A stretch of DNA of 64,000 nt from Cutibacterium granulosum (GTDB lineage: Bacteria > Actinomycetota > Actinomycetes > Propionibacteriales > Propionibacteriaceae): assembly GCF_900186975.1 (NCBI RefSeq), contig NZ_LT906441.1, forward strand, positions 1,798,001-1,862,000, written 5' to 3'. Shown here piece after piece: positions 18,096 through 27,380 of the stretch. A program made the position numbers and the translations under genes. Position 1 is the first letter of the stretch, and each line of letters starts with the position of its first letter. The notes under the pieces are model-generated. The model was not told the DNA's origin, did no database searches, and saw only the letters and a program-made list of their open reading frames with translations.

Positions 18096-19040
18096 TCAGC
18101 GCAACCGTTGGCACCTCGGACACCGGTGGCTGGACCGGTTCATGAACGACTCGCGAACGATGGGCGTTCCACAGCGGTGGCAGGGCTCACCTTCTCGTCC
18201 GTAGACGTCGAGGGAGCGCCCGAAGTATCCCGAGCTGCCATTGACGTTGACGTAGAGCTTGTCGAACGAGGTACCACCCTGCTCCAGGGCCTCGACCATC
18301 ACCCCGCGAGCAACCTGCCACAGCTCGACGGCCTGCCGCTGGCTCATGGCATTGGTGGGGGTCAGCGGATGCAGCCGGGCACGCCACAGGGACTCATCGG
18401 CATAGATGTTGCCGATCCCGGAGACGAGACTCTGGTCGAGCATGGCGCGTTTCACGGTACTGCGTCGCCGACACATTCGCTGGGCGGCAGCGTCGAGGTC
18501 GATCTCTGGGTCGAAGAGGTCTCGTCCGATGTGTGCGATCTCGGTGGGCAGCGCAGCACCACCGGGGCTCACCCACATGGCCCCGAAGGTGCGTTGGTCG
18601 ACGAACCTGAGGACCTCTGCCCCACCGGGACGGGCAGCCTCGATCTGGTGGGCAGTCGCTTCCAAGAGGAAGGTGGCGCGGGTGTGACGGTGCCCGTCGT
18701 CAGTCGGTTGCCGCCCAGAACCAGCCGATTGGTGCCCACTGCCAGCCTGCAGAGGTTCGGTGCGGACGGCGTGGGGCCCGGCGTCGACGCGGAACTGCCC
18801 GCTCATCCCCAGGTGTGCCACCAGTGCGGCGTCGTCATCCAGGGCGAACCACAGGTACTTGCCGCGGCGGCGCACATCGACAATGGTGCGATTCCGGCAT
18901 CCGTGGACGAATGCAGCAGCACCCCCGACCTGGCGTCGCACCAGGCGGGGATGGTTGACCTCCACGCAACGGATTCGGCGATCCAGGACGTGTTCGCGCA
19001 GGCCGCGTCGGACCGTCTCGACCTCAGGAAGTTCCGGCAC
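18096..19040 (-). CDS. mutM: Formamidopyrimidine-DNA glycosylase
   Basis: A 314-residue Fpg/MutM. It starts [20 protein letters not shown] with the catalytic Pro2/Glu3. RRRGKYLWF carries the conserved lysine, [13 protein letters not shown] matches the helix-two-turns-helix region, and the C-terminal zinc finger has four cysteines (CHRCG...CPRCQ). It excises 8-oxoguanine and other oxidised purines. The start overlaps the rnc stop by 17 bases. A stretch rich in Gly/Ser/Arg (about residues 97-117) is an insertion relative to short family members. Confidence 0.96.
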   Translation of the reverse strand: MPELPEVETVRRGLREHVLDRRIRCVEVNHPRLVRRQVGGAAAFVHGCRNRTIVDVRRRGKYLWFALDDDAALVAHLGMSGQFRVDAGPHAVRTEPLQAGSGHQSAGSGRQPTDDGHRHTRATFLLEATAHQIEAARPGGAEVLRFVDQRTFGAMWVSPGGAALPTEIAHIGRDLFDPEIDLDAAAQRMCRRRSTVKRAMLDQSLVSGIGNIYADESLWRARLHPLTPTNAMSQRQAVELWQVARGVMVEALEQGGTSFDKLYVNVNGSSGYFGRSLDVYGREGEPCHRCGTPIVRESFMNRSSHRCPRCQRLR

Positions 19041-19758
19041 TCGTCAACTCGGTGACGGCCAGGCGAGCAGCTCCCTGCTCGGCCTCCTTCTTGTTGTGGC
19101 CGGTGAAACCGGTGTGCGCCACATCGGCGACAACGGCGTGGGCCTCGTACCGTCGATCGTGATCCGGCCCCGATCCGACGACGTGGTACTGCGGACCCTC
19201 CCAGTCATGGGCGGCGCACAGCTCCTGCAGAACGGTCTTCCAGTCCGTACCGGCACCGGTGCGCTGGGCCTCGTCGATGAGCGGATCGAAGAGGTGGTGG
19301 ACGAGCCGCAGGGCACTGGGAAGCCCCGCGGACAGTTCCACGGCGCCCAGGAGCGCCTCGGTGGTGTCGGCCAGGATCGACGTCTTGTCGTGCCCACCGG
19401 TGAGCTCCTCGCCCTTGCCGAGCCTGACGTACGGGCCGATGCCGAGACGTCGTGCCACCTGTCCCAGCGACACCGTGCTGACGACGGCTGCGCGCAACTT
19501 GGCCAGATGGCCCTCGCTCAGCTCGGGGAAGGCTCGATAGAGGTAGTCGGTCGTCCCAATTTCCAGGACGGCGTCGCCGAGGAATTCCAGTCGCTCGTTG
19601 GTGGGCAGTCCGCCATGTTCGAAGGCGTAGGAGCGGTGTGTAAGGGCGAGATCAAGGAGTTGGGGGTCGATCTCGACCTCCAACTCCTTGAGCAACGCCA
19701 GGAATGCCCAGCTGTCGTCGGGGGTGCGGGCCCCCGGCCCAGCTGCTGGCCTGGCCAT
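19024..19758 (-). CDS. rnc: Ribonuclease III
   Basis: A 244-residue RNase III starting at ATG 19758, which overlaps the rpmF stop (TGATG); the longer open frame upstream only shadows rpmF. The signature [20 protein letters not shown] holds the metal-binding acidic residues, and a double-stranded-RNA-binding domain fills the C-terminus ([20 protein letters not shown]). It cleaves structured rRNA precursors and mRNAs. The rpmF-rnc-mutM order is conserved in actinobacteria. Confidence 0.96.
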   Translation of the reverse strand: MARPAAGPGARTPDDSWAFLALLKELEVEIDPQLLDLALTHRSYAFEHGGLPTNERLEFLGDAVLEIGTTDYLYRAFPELSEGHLAKLRAAVVSTVSLGQVARRLGIGPYVRLGKGEELTGGHDKTSILADTTEALLGAVELSAGLPSALRLVHHLFDPLIDEAQRTGAGTDWKTVLQELCAAHDWEGPQYHVVGSGPDHDRRYEAHAVVADVAHTGFTGHNKKEAEQGAARLAVTELTSAGTS

Positions 19759-19949
19759 CAGGCCTGGGTCACCTGACGCATGTTGCTGCGGGAACCGTAC
19801 TGGCCACACTCCGGGCAGGCGGTGTGCGGCAGGTGCTTGGCACGGCAGGCAGGGTTGGCGCACATGACGAGGGTCGGGGCGACAGCCTTCCACTGCGAAC
19901 GACGGTGCCGGGTGTTGGAACGGGACATCTTCCGCTTCGGGACAGCCAC
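19758..19949 (-). CDS. rpmF: 50S ribosomal protein L32
   Basis: A 63-residue L32 beginning [20 protein letters not shown]. It keeps the zinc-binding cysteine pairs (CANPAC and CPEC), so it is the C+ form rather than a zinc-free paralogue. It lies between the DUF177 gene and rnc and overlaps the rnc start. Confidence 0.97.
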   Translation of the reverse strand: MAVPKRKMSRSNTRHRRSQWKAVAPTLVMCANPACRAKHLPHTACPECGQYGSRSNMRQVTQA

Positions 19950-19991
19950 GATCTTCTCCTTGGGGTATGTGTCTTGACGGCGTTTTCGGGC

Positions 19992-20540
19992 TCAGGACTC
20001 CATGGGGTCGAACTTCGCCAGTTCGGCCCATCGGGGGTCGATCTGGTCCCCGTGGTCGTGATCGGGATCATCATTGAGGTGGGCTCCGCACTCGGGGCAC
20101 AGCCCCAAGCAGTCCGGGTCGCACAACGGGTTGAGCGGCAGGTTCAACACGATGGCCTCCCGAAGAACTGGGTCGAGATCGATGGTGTCATCGTCCTGCA
20201 CCCACAAGGAGTCCTCCTCGGCCTCGCGATCGGGGTAGAAGTACAGCTCCTGAAGGTCGAAGGTCCGAGGATCCTCGATCCGGTCCAGGCAGCGTGAGCA
20301 CTCCCCCACCAGCGTGGTCGATGCAGTTCCCGTCACGAGGATCCCCTCGACCACCGACTCCATACGGAGATCGACGTCGATCGACGAGCCCTCGGGAACA
20401 CGAATCATGTCCACACCGAGCTCCGCTGGAGCGGGGAACGGACGATGCACCGCAATCATCTGACCAGCTTGACGGCGCAGTCCGCTGACATCCATCAGCA
20501 GGGCATTGTCACCGTCAGGACGGCGATGGTTGGTGTTCAT
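19992..20540 (-). CDS. DUF177 family (YceD) protein
   Basis: A 182-residue YceD/DUF177 protein, recognised by VTGTASTTLVGECSRCLDRI and the C-terminal cysteine knuckle NPLCDPDCLGLCPECGAHL. Four or more cysteines suggest metal binding. It is almost always coded next to rpmF and is implicated in 23S rRNA accumulation in plants and bacteria. It should be cotranscribed with rpmF (42-base gap). Confidence 0.93.
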   Translation of the reverse strand: MNTNHRRPDGDNALLMDVSGLRRQAGQMIAVHRPFPAPAELGVDMIRVPEGSSIDVDLRMESVVEGILVTGTASTTLVGECSRCLDRIEDPRTFDLQELYFYPDREAEEDSLWVQDDDTIDLDPVLREAIVLNLPLNPLCDPDCLGLCPECGAHLNDDPDHDHGDQIDPRWAELAKFDPMES

Positions 20541-20662
20541 CGCAAGATTCCCTTCGACCAGTGGAACACGACGAGGTCATGACCGGCGCACCAGTTTACT
20601 CTCTCTGACGTCTCAGACAAATCCCCTCGGACCCACCGGGCCATATGTCGCCGTGGGTCACG

Positions 20663-21169
20663 TCACTCGTCACGACCGGGCTCGCCCCCCAACACGCCGG
20701 AACCGAACTTCCGGCGCAGGGCCTCGGTGACCGTCGGAGTGACGAATGCGCTGACGTCTCCCCCGTAGGAGGCTGCTGAACGAATCATCGACGAGCTGAT
20801 CGTGCCGAATTCTCGTCCGGCCGGGAGCAGGATCGTCTCTATGCCGCTCATCTCCTTGTTGAGGTGGGCCATCTGCAGCTCGTAGTCGAAGTCGCCGCCG
20901 AATCGCAGGCCACGGACGATGACGTCGGCACCATGTGCGCGGCAGAAGTCCACGAGCAGCCCGTCGACGAGATGCACCGAGACCTGCGGTATGTCCTTGA
21001 CGGCGTCCCGGACGAGGGAGACCCGCTCATCCATGGAGAAGATCCCGTTCTTGGCGGTGTTGACGGCCACCCCCACGATGACCTCGTCGACAAGGTTCCT
21101 GGCTCGGGTGACGATGTCGACATGGCCCCGGGTGATCGGGTCGAAGGACCCGGAAAAGACGGCCTTCAT
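20663..21169 (-). CDS. coaD: Phosphopantetheine adenylyltransferase
   Basis: A 168-residue CoaD starting at ATG 21169, preceded by AGGAGGAACGCCC. It begins MKAVFSGSFDPITRGHVDIV, with the nucleotidyltransferase T/HxGH-type motif, and has RGLRFGGDFDYELQMAHLNK and the ISSSMIRSAASYGGDVS motif of the active site. It adenylates 4'-phosphopantetheine in coenzyme A synthesis. The upstream in-frame extension to 21247 is rejected because the ribosome-binding site lies inside it. Confidence 0.97.
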   Translation of the reverse strand: MKAVFSGSFDPITRGHVDIVTRARNLVDEVIVGVAVNTAKNGIFSMDERVSLVRDAVKDIPQVSVHLVDGLLVDFCRAHGADVIVRGLRFGGDFDYELQMAHLNKEMSGIETILLPAGREFGTISSSMIRSAASYGGDVSAFVTPTVTEALRRKFGSGVLGGEPGRDE

Positions 21170-21243
21170 GGGCGTTCCTCCTGGTGTGAGTTGGTGCGGT
21201 GGGTTGACGTGGTTGCAGGCCGGTGGGCGGGCTGCCGAAGAAC

Positions 21244-21894
21244 TCATTGACTGGGATCAGCCCGTTGGGCGTAGTGGACGACGGTCTGTCCGTAGGACGA
21301 CGACCAGTGCTCCATTCCCTCGGGAAAGGTCGGTGCTGCGGTGCGAGCGGAGCGTTCGACGACGAGGAGCCCGGAGTCGACGAGCAGGCCGGTGGCTCGG
21401 GCGATGAGCTCGTCCATCTTGGTACTGGACAGGTCGTAGGGAGGGTCGAACCACATCACGTCGTAGCGCCCGGTGTCGTCGTGTCCCGGGGTGTCGCGTC
21501 CCGGTTCGCCATGCCCGGTGACGTCATTTCCAGCGGCACCGACAGACCGGGAGATCCAGGCAGAGACGTCGGCGGTGACCACCTGCACCGTGGCAGACAA
21601 CGCCTTGGCATTGGCACCGATGATGGCGCTCGTCGCGGGCGTTTTCTCCACGCACACCACTGGCCCGGCCCCCCGGCTGGCAGCCTCCAGCCCCATCGCC
21701 CCCGAGCCGGCGAAAAGGTCTGCGAAGGCGATCCCTGCCAGGGCATCGCTCACCGGCTCGTCGGCGGTGCCGTTCCACGAGGCGATGGCGGAGAACACGG
21801 CCTCCCGCACGCGGTCGGTGGTCGGACGGGTCAGCTGGGTGGGCGGCGTCTTGATGCGGCGTCCTCCGTGACGGCCAGCGATGATTCTGCTCAC
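21244..21894 (-). CDS. rsmD: 16S rRNA (guanine-966-N2)-methyltransferase RsmD
   Basis: A 216-residue RsmD starting at GTG 21894 (VSRIIAGRHGGRRI). SAM-binding stretch FADLFAGSGAMGLEAASRGA and catalytic DPPYD (MWFDPPYDLSS) are present. It methylates G966 of 16S rRNA. A Gly/Asp-rich stretch (TGHGEPGRDTPGHDDTGRYD) before the catalytic motif is longer than in typical members. It is next to coaD, the usual pairing. Confidence 0.94.
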   Translation of the reverse strand: MSRIIAGRHGGRRIKTPPTQLTRPTTDRVREAVFSAIASWNGTADEPVSDALAGIAFADLFAGSGAMGLEAASRGAGPVVCVEKTPATSAIIGANAKALSATVQVVTADVSAWISRSVGAAGNDVTGHGEPGRDTPGHDDTGRYDVMWFDPPYDLSSTKMDELIARATGLLVDSGLLVVERSARTAAPTFPEGMEHWSSSYGQTVVHYAQRADPSQ

Positions 21895-22493
21895 GGTTCC
21901 AGCATATCGACCCCGCCTGGGAAGGTTCGACGAGCTGCCAGCGCCCGGCACGTGCCGCGGCTACACACGGCTCCATGGACATCGTGTCACCAATGGCCCC
22001 TGCTGCCACGGGCAGATGCAGATGCCACGGTCTGAAACAGAATTGCCACACGCGTTGTCCTCTCATACCTGTCGCGAGCGGTGTTGCATCGGGCACAGGG
22101 AGCGCATGGGCAACGGGCACAGGGGGCACATGGGTCTTGACAGCCCCATCACCATCCGAGGAAGACCCCTGCTGGAGTCACCTGGGCACCGTGCAGGTGG
22201 GGCGGCTGGTCACCAGCATGGGTGGTCAAACAAAGGTGTGTTCCCCATCGACTTCGCCCTGGAGGGCCCCTCTATCGGCTCTCGTACCGCCCTGGGACCC
22301 CACTTGGGGAGATCCTGCGCACCATTGCGTCGTCCTCGAGGCGGCCGGTTGGAGCGACAGGCGCGGTTGGAGTGCATGCTGCGCAGGCGTGTTCGTACTG
22401 CAGAACCGTGCCTTCTGCGGAAATCCCATGCTGCCCGAGATGCCGTCACCTGCAAGTGTCGGGCTGGCTGTCTTCCTGACCAGTCCTTCCTGA
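21895..22493. other. Gene-free gap between recG and rsmD
   Basis: About 600 bases without a convincing gene on either strand: all frames here give short, Arg/Ser/Cys-rich translations without a ribosome-binding site or family motif. It contains an imperfect 24-base-period repeat (22090-22134). On the minus strand just after the recG stop, TCAGGAAG occurs twice within about 20 bases. It may be decayed coding sequence; I cannot show this. Confidence 0.5.
22090..22134. repeat. Two imperfect direct repeats, period 24
   Basis: CGGGCACAGGGAGCGCATGGG (22090-22110) recurs as CGGGCACAGGGGGCACATGG plus G (22114-22134), 19 of 21 bases identical, separated by 3 bases. It lies in the gene-free gap after recG. 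Function unknown. Confidence 0.7.
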
Positions 22494-24776
22494 CTAGCCC
22501 TGCTCCATGAGGTCGCCGGTGGCCATCTCCTCGGTCGAGCGCACCATGTCTGCCAGACGTGGATCATCGGGATCCTGACTCACCCATCGGATGGCCAGGT
22601 CCTTGGCCGCAGTGATGACGTCGGCATGATCGAGCACCCGCAGCATGCTCAGCACCGAACGCCCGGACTGATTGGCTCCCAGCACATTGCCCTCGTGTCG
22701 TTGGGCCAGGTCGAGTTCGGCGAGCCGGAATCCGTCCCGGGTGCTGGCCACCGCGTCCAGCCGGGTGCGTGCCGGGGTGTCCGGGGCGGCCGAGGTCACC
22801 AGCAGGCACAGTCCGGGGTGCTGGCCACGCCCGATGCGCCCGCGCAGCTGGTGCAGCTGGGAGACGCCGAACCGGTCGGCATCCATGATGACCATCATCG
22901 TGGCGTTGGGCACGTCCACCCCCACCTCGATGACGGTGGTGGCGATCAGCACCTGCGACTCGCCTTCGGCGAACCGTGCCATGATCGCCTCCTTCTTCTC
23001 GGCGTCGAGCCGGGAGTGCAGTGCCTCGATGCGCAGCCCGTTGAGCGGGCCGCGAGCCAGGCGAGGGCCGAGCTCCTCCACCGAGGCAGCCGGCCTGACT
23101 CCCCCCGGGCCCCCGGAGCCAGCCCTGCCCCCGGCATCCCGCGACATCCCCGGACCGATCCCCACCTGCGTATCGGCCCCCATCTCGGCATCGTCGGCGC
23201 CGATGCATGGGCACACGATGAAGACCTGATGGCCGGCATCCACCTCCTCGCGCACCCGCTGCCAGGCCCGGTCCAGCCATGCCTGGTGGATCGGCAGGTC
23301 GACGACGGTGGTCTGCACCTCGGCCCGGCCGCTGGGCAGCTGCGCAAGAGTGGAGACCTCGAGATCGCCGAAGACCGTCATGGCGACGGTACGTGGAATC
23401 GGGGTGGCGGTGAGCACCAACTCGTGGGGGCGGGCGTCGTCGCGTGCGGTGAGCAGGCCGCGCTGGGCCACGCCGAACCGGTGCTGCTCGTCGACGACCA
23501 CCAGGCCGATGTCGGCGAACTGCACCGTGCCGGAGAGCAGTGCATGGGTGCCGATGACGATTCCGGCCTGCCCGTCGGCGATCCGGGCACGGGCCTGCCG
23601 GGCACTGGCCGTGCGCATCGACCCGGTGAGCAGCACGACGTCGGTCGCGTTCTCCGGTGCACCGAGCACCTGTCCACCGCCCAGGTCACCGAGCATGGAC
23701 GTGATCGTCTGCCAGTGCTGTCGGGCCAGCACCTCGGTGGGGGCGAGCAACACCGCCTGGTGTCCGGCATCGACCACCTGCAGCATGGCACGCAGCGCCA
23801 CGAGGGTCTTGCCGGAGCCGACCTCGCCCTGCAGGAGCCGCTGCATGGGGGCGTCTGCTGCGAGATCGGCGCTGATGGTCTCGCCAACCTGTTCCTGGCC
23901 CTCGGTGAGGGTGAATGGCAGCCGGGCGTCGAAGGCAGCAGCGATGCCGTCGTCACGATGCGGGCAGGCTGGCGCCCTGCGGGTTGCCGCCACCTGACGA
24001 CGGTGTGCCATCGTCACCTGGGTGGCGATGGCCTCCTCCCACAGCAGACGTTCGGCACCCTTGGCGGCATCGGAGACCGCCGAGGGACGATGCACCCATT
24101 CGTAGGCCTGCGCGAGCGGTGCCAGATCGGCCTCCGCGACAAGCCAGTCGGGCAGGGTGTCGTCCAGCTGGCCGACCTCGGTGAGCACGAGGTCGATGGT
24201 CTCGGCGATGGTCCAGGTGGGCAGTTTGGAGCTGGCAGGGTACAGACCCACCAGTCCGTTGCGCATCACCTGGCTGGCCATGGTCTTCTTGTCGGCGCGC
24301 CCCACCACCTGACCGGTCTCGTCGAACATGACGAAATCGGGGTGGGTGAGCTGGGGTTTGTCACGAAACGAGGTCACCTTGCCCACGAAGATGCCGTGGC
24401 TGGAGACGGTGAACTGCTTGCTCCAGTAGGCCACCAGCCATTTACGACCGAAGAACGTCACGGGTAGGGTGGCCCTGCCGTCGGTGAGGGTGACCTCCAG
24501 GCGTTGCCGGGCATTGGATCCGGCCCCGACGGCGATGTCGTGGATCTCGACCCGGGAAACGTCGGCGATGAGCGCCACCTCGGTGCCCACGACGAGGTCG
24601 GAGAGATCGGTGTTCTGGGTGCCGGTGAGGTATCGGCGTGGCAGGTGGCCGAGCAGGTCGCCGACGTCGTGCACACCCAGGGCGTCGAAGGCCTTGGCGG
24701 CTCGGTTGCCCACCACCGAGCGCAGGGGCCGGTGCAGTTCCTTCTGGGTACGGGTCAACCACGAGACATCAGCCAC
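22494..24776 (-). CDS. recG: ATP-dependent DNA helicase RecG
   Basis: About 760 residues from GTG 24776. The wedge domain (VGNRAAKAFDALGVHDVGDL) is followed by the helicase core: Walker A LQGEVGSGKTLVALRAM (about residue 315), DEQH box VVVDEQHRFGVAQRG, TATPIPRTVAMTVFGDLEVS, and the C-terminal QLRGRIGRGQHPG. RecG remodels stalled forks and Holliday junctions. Between helicase halves there is a Gly/Pro-rich insertion (about residues 530-575, PGMSRDAGGRAGSGGPGGVR). The longer frame to 24893 lacks family features, but the start choice is moderate. Confidence 0.95.
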   Translation of the reverse strand: MADVSWLTRTQKELHRPLRSVVGNRAAKAFDALGVHDVGDLLGHLPRRYLTGTQNTDLSDLVVGTEVALIADVSRVEIHDIAVGAGSNARQRLEVTLTDGRATLPVTFFGRKWLVAYWSKQFTVSSHGIFVGKVTSFRDKPQLTHPDFVMFDETGQVVGRADKKTMASQVMRNGLVGLYPASSKLPTWTIAETIDLVLTEVGQLDDTLPDWLVAEADLAPLAQAYEWVHRPSAVSDAAKGAERLLWEEAIATQVTMAHRRQVAATRRAPACPHRDDGIAAAFDARLPFTLTEGQEQVGETISADLAADAPMQRLLQGEVGSGKTLVALRAMLQVVDAGHQAVLLAPTEVLARQHWQTITSMLGDLGGGQVLGAPENATDVVLLTGSMRTASARQARARIADGQAGIVIGTHALLSGTVQFADIGLVVVDEQHRFGVAQRGLLTARDDARPHELVLTATPIPRTVAMTVFGDLEVSTLAQLPSGRAEVQTTVVDLPIHQAWLDRAWQRVREEVDAGHQVFIVCPCIGADDAEMGADTQVGIGPGMSRDAGGRAGSGGPGGVRPAASVEELGPRLARGPLNGLRIEALHSRLDAEKKEAIMARFAEGESQVLIATTVIEVGVDVPNATMMVIMDADRFGVSQLHQLRGRIGRGQHPGLCLLVTSAAPDTPARTRLDAVASTRDGFRLAELDLAQRHEGNVLGANQSGRSVLSMLRVLDHADVITAAKDLAIRWVSQDPDDPRLADMVRSTEEMATGDLMEQG

Positions 24777-24994
24777 GGCTTCGAGGTTACCGGACAATGA
24801 TTTGAGCGGCACACGGCTGTGAGACGGCCAAGCTGTGGGGCGGCCGCACTCCCGGGACTGTCGGGGCAGGTGGGGAGCTGGGGTGCGGGTCATCGGGTGC
24901 AGAGACGGGGCGCCCGGACGAATCGGGCACGTGGCTCACCTGACCCGCGGTCAGCTCACCTGGCCACGCGTCTATAGCACCGCAAACACGACGA

Positions 24995-25018
24995 GAGCCC
25001 GTCCACAGGGACGGGCTC
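24995..25018 (-). terminator. Stem-loop after rpmB
   Basis: A perfect 10-bp stem (GAGCCCGTCC, 24995-25004, with GGACGGGCTC, 25009-25018) and a 4-base loop lies 44 bases after the rpmB stop. The following minus-strand tail (TCGTCGTGTTTG) is only moderately T-rich, so termination is likely but not certain. Confidence 0.6.
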
Positions 25019-25061
25019 ATCGACTGAGGTACCGACCAGTGTTGATCGGTACCGGAAAAGG

Positions 25062-25247
25062 TCAGCGTCCGACAGTGCCGGACTTGAGGCACGAGGTGCA
25101 GACGTTCATCCGCTTGTGAGTGCCTTCAACCACAACGCGCACGCGCTGGATGTTCGGGTTCCACCGCCGGTTGGTCTTCTTCTTCGACCAGGGGACGTTG
25201 TGTCCGAAACCGGGGCGCTTGCCGCAGACGTCACAGACAGCAGCCAC
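25062..25247 (-). CDS. rpmB: 50S ribosomal protein L28
   Basis: A 61-residue L28 from GTG 25247, with AGGAG 11 bases upstream. The sequence has VCDVCGKRPGFGHNVPWSKK and RMNVCTSCLKSGTV; the two CxxC pairs mark the zinc-binding form. The longer frame to 25295 would contain the ribosome-binding site and is rejected. Confidence 0.97.
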   Translation of the reverse strand: MAAVCDVCGKRPGFGHNVPWSKKKTNRRWNPNIQRVRVVVEGTHKRMNVCTSCLKSGTVGR

Positions 25248-25479
25248 TGGGAGATCTCCTTGTTCGGGGTCGGCGTCACGCGGACGCCCACACAATCGAT
25301 GGGTTCGAGGGTTCCTGGGGACCTCAAGGGTTTCCCTTGGGAACTGGACAAGCCTATATGGTCGAGCGACCAGAACCCAAATCCGATGAGATGGGCAGCT
25401 CCGGCAGCGATCGGACGATGTCCATCGTCACGCGCACAACCTGGGAGCGCCCGCACGCCCCCCAGAGCCGGAATCACCC

Positions 25480-27171
25480 TCACACGACGATGATGGCCGG
25501 CACGATCATGGGGCGACGTCGGTAGGTCTGCGCCACCCAGCGCCCGATGGTGCGTCGGGCGACCTGCTGGAGCTTGTGCTGGTCGCTCATACCGCCGCGC
25601 ATCGCCGACTCCAGCTCGCTCACGAGCCGGTCGCGGATCTCGTCGTAGCCACGATCGTCCTCGGCGAATCCCTTGGCCTTGATGTCCGGCCCCGACACGA
25701 TGCTCGCGCTCGTGGGGTTGATGGCGGCCGACACCGAGATGAACCCCTCCTCACCGAGGATCTTGCGATCGGCCAAGGCGTCGGGGGTGAGTTCGCTCAC
25801 CCCAGTCCCCTCGACGAGGATGTAGGAGGCGTCCACCTTGCCAACGACGCTGGCCCGGCCGTCGTCCAGGTCGACGACACCCCCATCGGTGACGACGATG
25901 GCATCCTCGGGCTGCACACCGGTGGACACCGCGATACGGGAGTTCGCCGTGAGATGCCGGTACTCGCCGTGAATAGGCATGACGGCGCGCGGTCGCACAA
26001 CATTGTAGGCGTAGAGCAGCTCGCCCTGGGCGGCGTGCCCGGAGACGTGAACCAGCGCATTGCCCTTGTGCACCACCGTGGCACCGTGACTCATGAGGCC
26101 GTTGATGACGCGGGTGACGGCGTTCTCGTTGCCGGGGATGAGCGAGCTCGCCATGAGCACGACGTCACCCTCCCCCACCGAGATGTCCCGGTGCTCACCG
26201 TGGGCGATGCGGGCCAGGGCCGACAGCGACTCGCCCTGGGAACCGGTGCAGATGATGGCGACCTTGTCGTCGGGATACTTGTCGAGATCACGCAATTCGA
26301 TGAGTGAGTCGTCGGGCACCTTGAGGTAGCCCAGGTCGCGGGCGATCGCCATGTTGCGCACCATGGAACGCCCGACGTAGCAGATCTTGCGACCGTGCCG
26401 CACGGCGGCGTCGACCGCCTGCTGGACGCGGTGGACGTGCGAGGCGAAGGTGGCGACGATGAGTTTCTGGGTGGCCTGGTCGAAGGTCTGCTCGATGGCC
26501 GGGGCGAGGTCGCGCTCGGAACGCACGAATCCGGGCACCTCGGCGTTGGTGGAGTCGACCATGAAGACGTCGACACCCTCCTCACCGAGCCGGGCAAAGG
26601 CCCGCAGGTCGGTGATCCGCCCGTCGATAGGCAGCTGGTCCATCTTGAAGTCGCCGGTGTTGAGGATCGACCCGGCGTCGGTCTTGACGTAGACGGCCAG
26701 CGCGTCGGGGATGGAGTGGTTGACGGCGACGAACTCGACGTCGAACTCCTCGCCGATCTCGGCGGTGTCGCCCTCACGCACCACACGCAGGTCGTAGTTG
26801 CGGATGCGGTGCTCCTTGAGCTTGGCCTCCACCAAGGCAAGGGTGAGCTTGGATCCGTAGACCGGGATGTCCGGACGACGCTTGAGCAGGAACGGCACCG
26901 CACCGATGTGGTCCTCGTGGCCGTGGGTCAGCAACAGAGCCGTGACCCGCGACAGTTTGTCGTCGTCGAGGTAGTCCAAGTGCGGCAGGAGCAGATCGAC
27001 GCCGGGATGGTCGTCCTCGGGGAACAGGACGCCACAGTCGATGAGCAGCAGTTCCCCGTTGATCTCGTAGCAGGACATGTTGCGGCCAACGTCGCCCAGC
27101 CCTCCCAACGGGATGATGCGTAGCACATTGGGCTTGAGGGCGGGTGGGGTCTTGAGTCCTTGAAACTGCAC
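25480..27171 (-). CDS. rnj: Ribonuclease J
   Basis: About 563 residues from GTG 27171 (a longer frame adds 17). Metallo-beta-lactamase/beta-CASP nuclease: LLLTHGHEDHIGAVPFLL holds the HxHxDH metal ligands (His83, His85, Asp87, His88), VNHSIPDALAVYVKTDAGS and FMVDSTNAEVPGFVRSE follow, then the beta-CASP and C-terminal domains (HVSGHAAQGELLYAYNVV, MPIHGEYRHL). RNase J has 5'-3' exo- and endonuclease activity in mRNA decay and rRNA maturation. It is monocistronic, divergent from the GNAT gene. Confidence 0.95.
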   Translation of the reverse strand: MQFQGLKTPPALKPNVLRIIPLGGLGDVGRNMSCYEINGELLLIDCGVLFPEDDHPGVDLLLPHLDYLDDDKLSRVTALLLTHGHEDHIGAVPFLLKRRPDIPVYGSKLTLALVEAKLKEHRIRNYDLRVVREGDTAEIGEEFDVEFVAVNHSIPDALAVYVKTDAGSILNTGDFKMDQLPIDGRITDLRAFARLGEEGVDVFMVDSTNAEVPGFVRSERDLAPAIEQTFDQATQKLIVATFASHVHRVQQAVDAAVRHGRKICYVGRSMVRNMAIARDLGYLKVPDDSLIELRDLDKYPDDKVAIICTGSQGESLSALARIAHGEHRDISVGEGDVVLMASSLIPGNENAVTRVINGLMSHGATVVHKGNALVHVSGHAAQGELLYAYNVVRPRAVMPIHGEYRHLTANSRIAVSTGVQPEDAIVVTDGGVVDLDDGRASVVGKVDASYILVEGTGVSELTPDALADRKILGEEGFISVSAAINPTSASIVSGPDIKAKGFAEDDRGYDEIRDRLVSELESAMRGGMSDQHKLQQVARRTIGRWVAQTYRRRPMIVPAIIVV

Positions 27172-27380
27172 GAAATCAGCATAGCGGCAACGATGCGGCT
27201 GGGTGGTCAGCACAAGCCGCACGGCCCACCTGTTGCCCAGAACTCTCGGGAACTCTCCCGCGTCACCTCATCCGTCCCCACCGCAGGGGCAACCCCGCTG
27301 GCGAAGCGGCCTGGACCGTCCATTCGCATCATCGCCCTGGCCAAGCCCCCATGCGTCAGAAGACCTCGTAGGCTGGTGAC

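Noticed and set aside
19759-20031. N-terminal extension of the RNase III frame
   Set aside because: It overlaps rpmF in another frame and holds no RNase III sequence; the internal ATG at 19758 with the TGATG overlap is the natural start.
22090-22134. Possible CRISPR array from repeated 21-base units
   Set aside because: Only two copies with a 3-base spacer; a CRISPR needs longer, regular spacers and no cas genes are nearby.
22626-24467. Plus-strand 613-codon frame opposite recG
   Set aside because: Shadow of RecG, whose helicase motifs are all on the minus strand.
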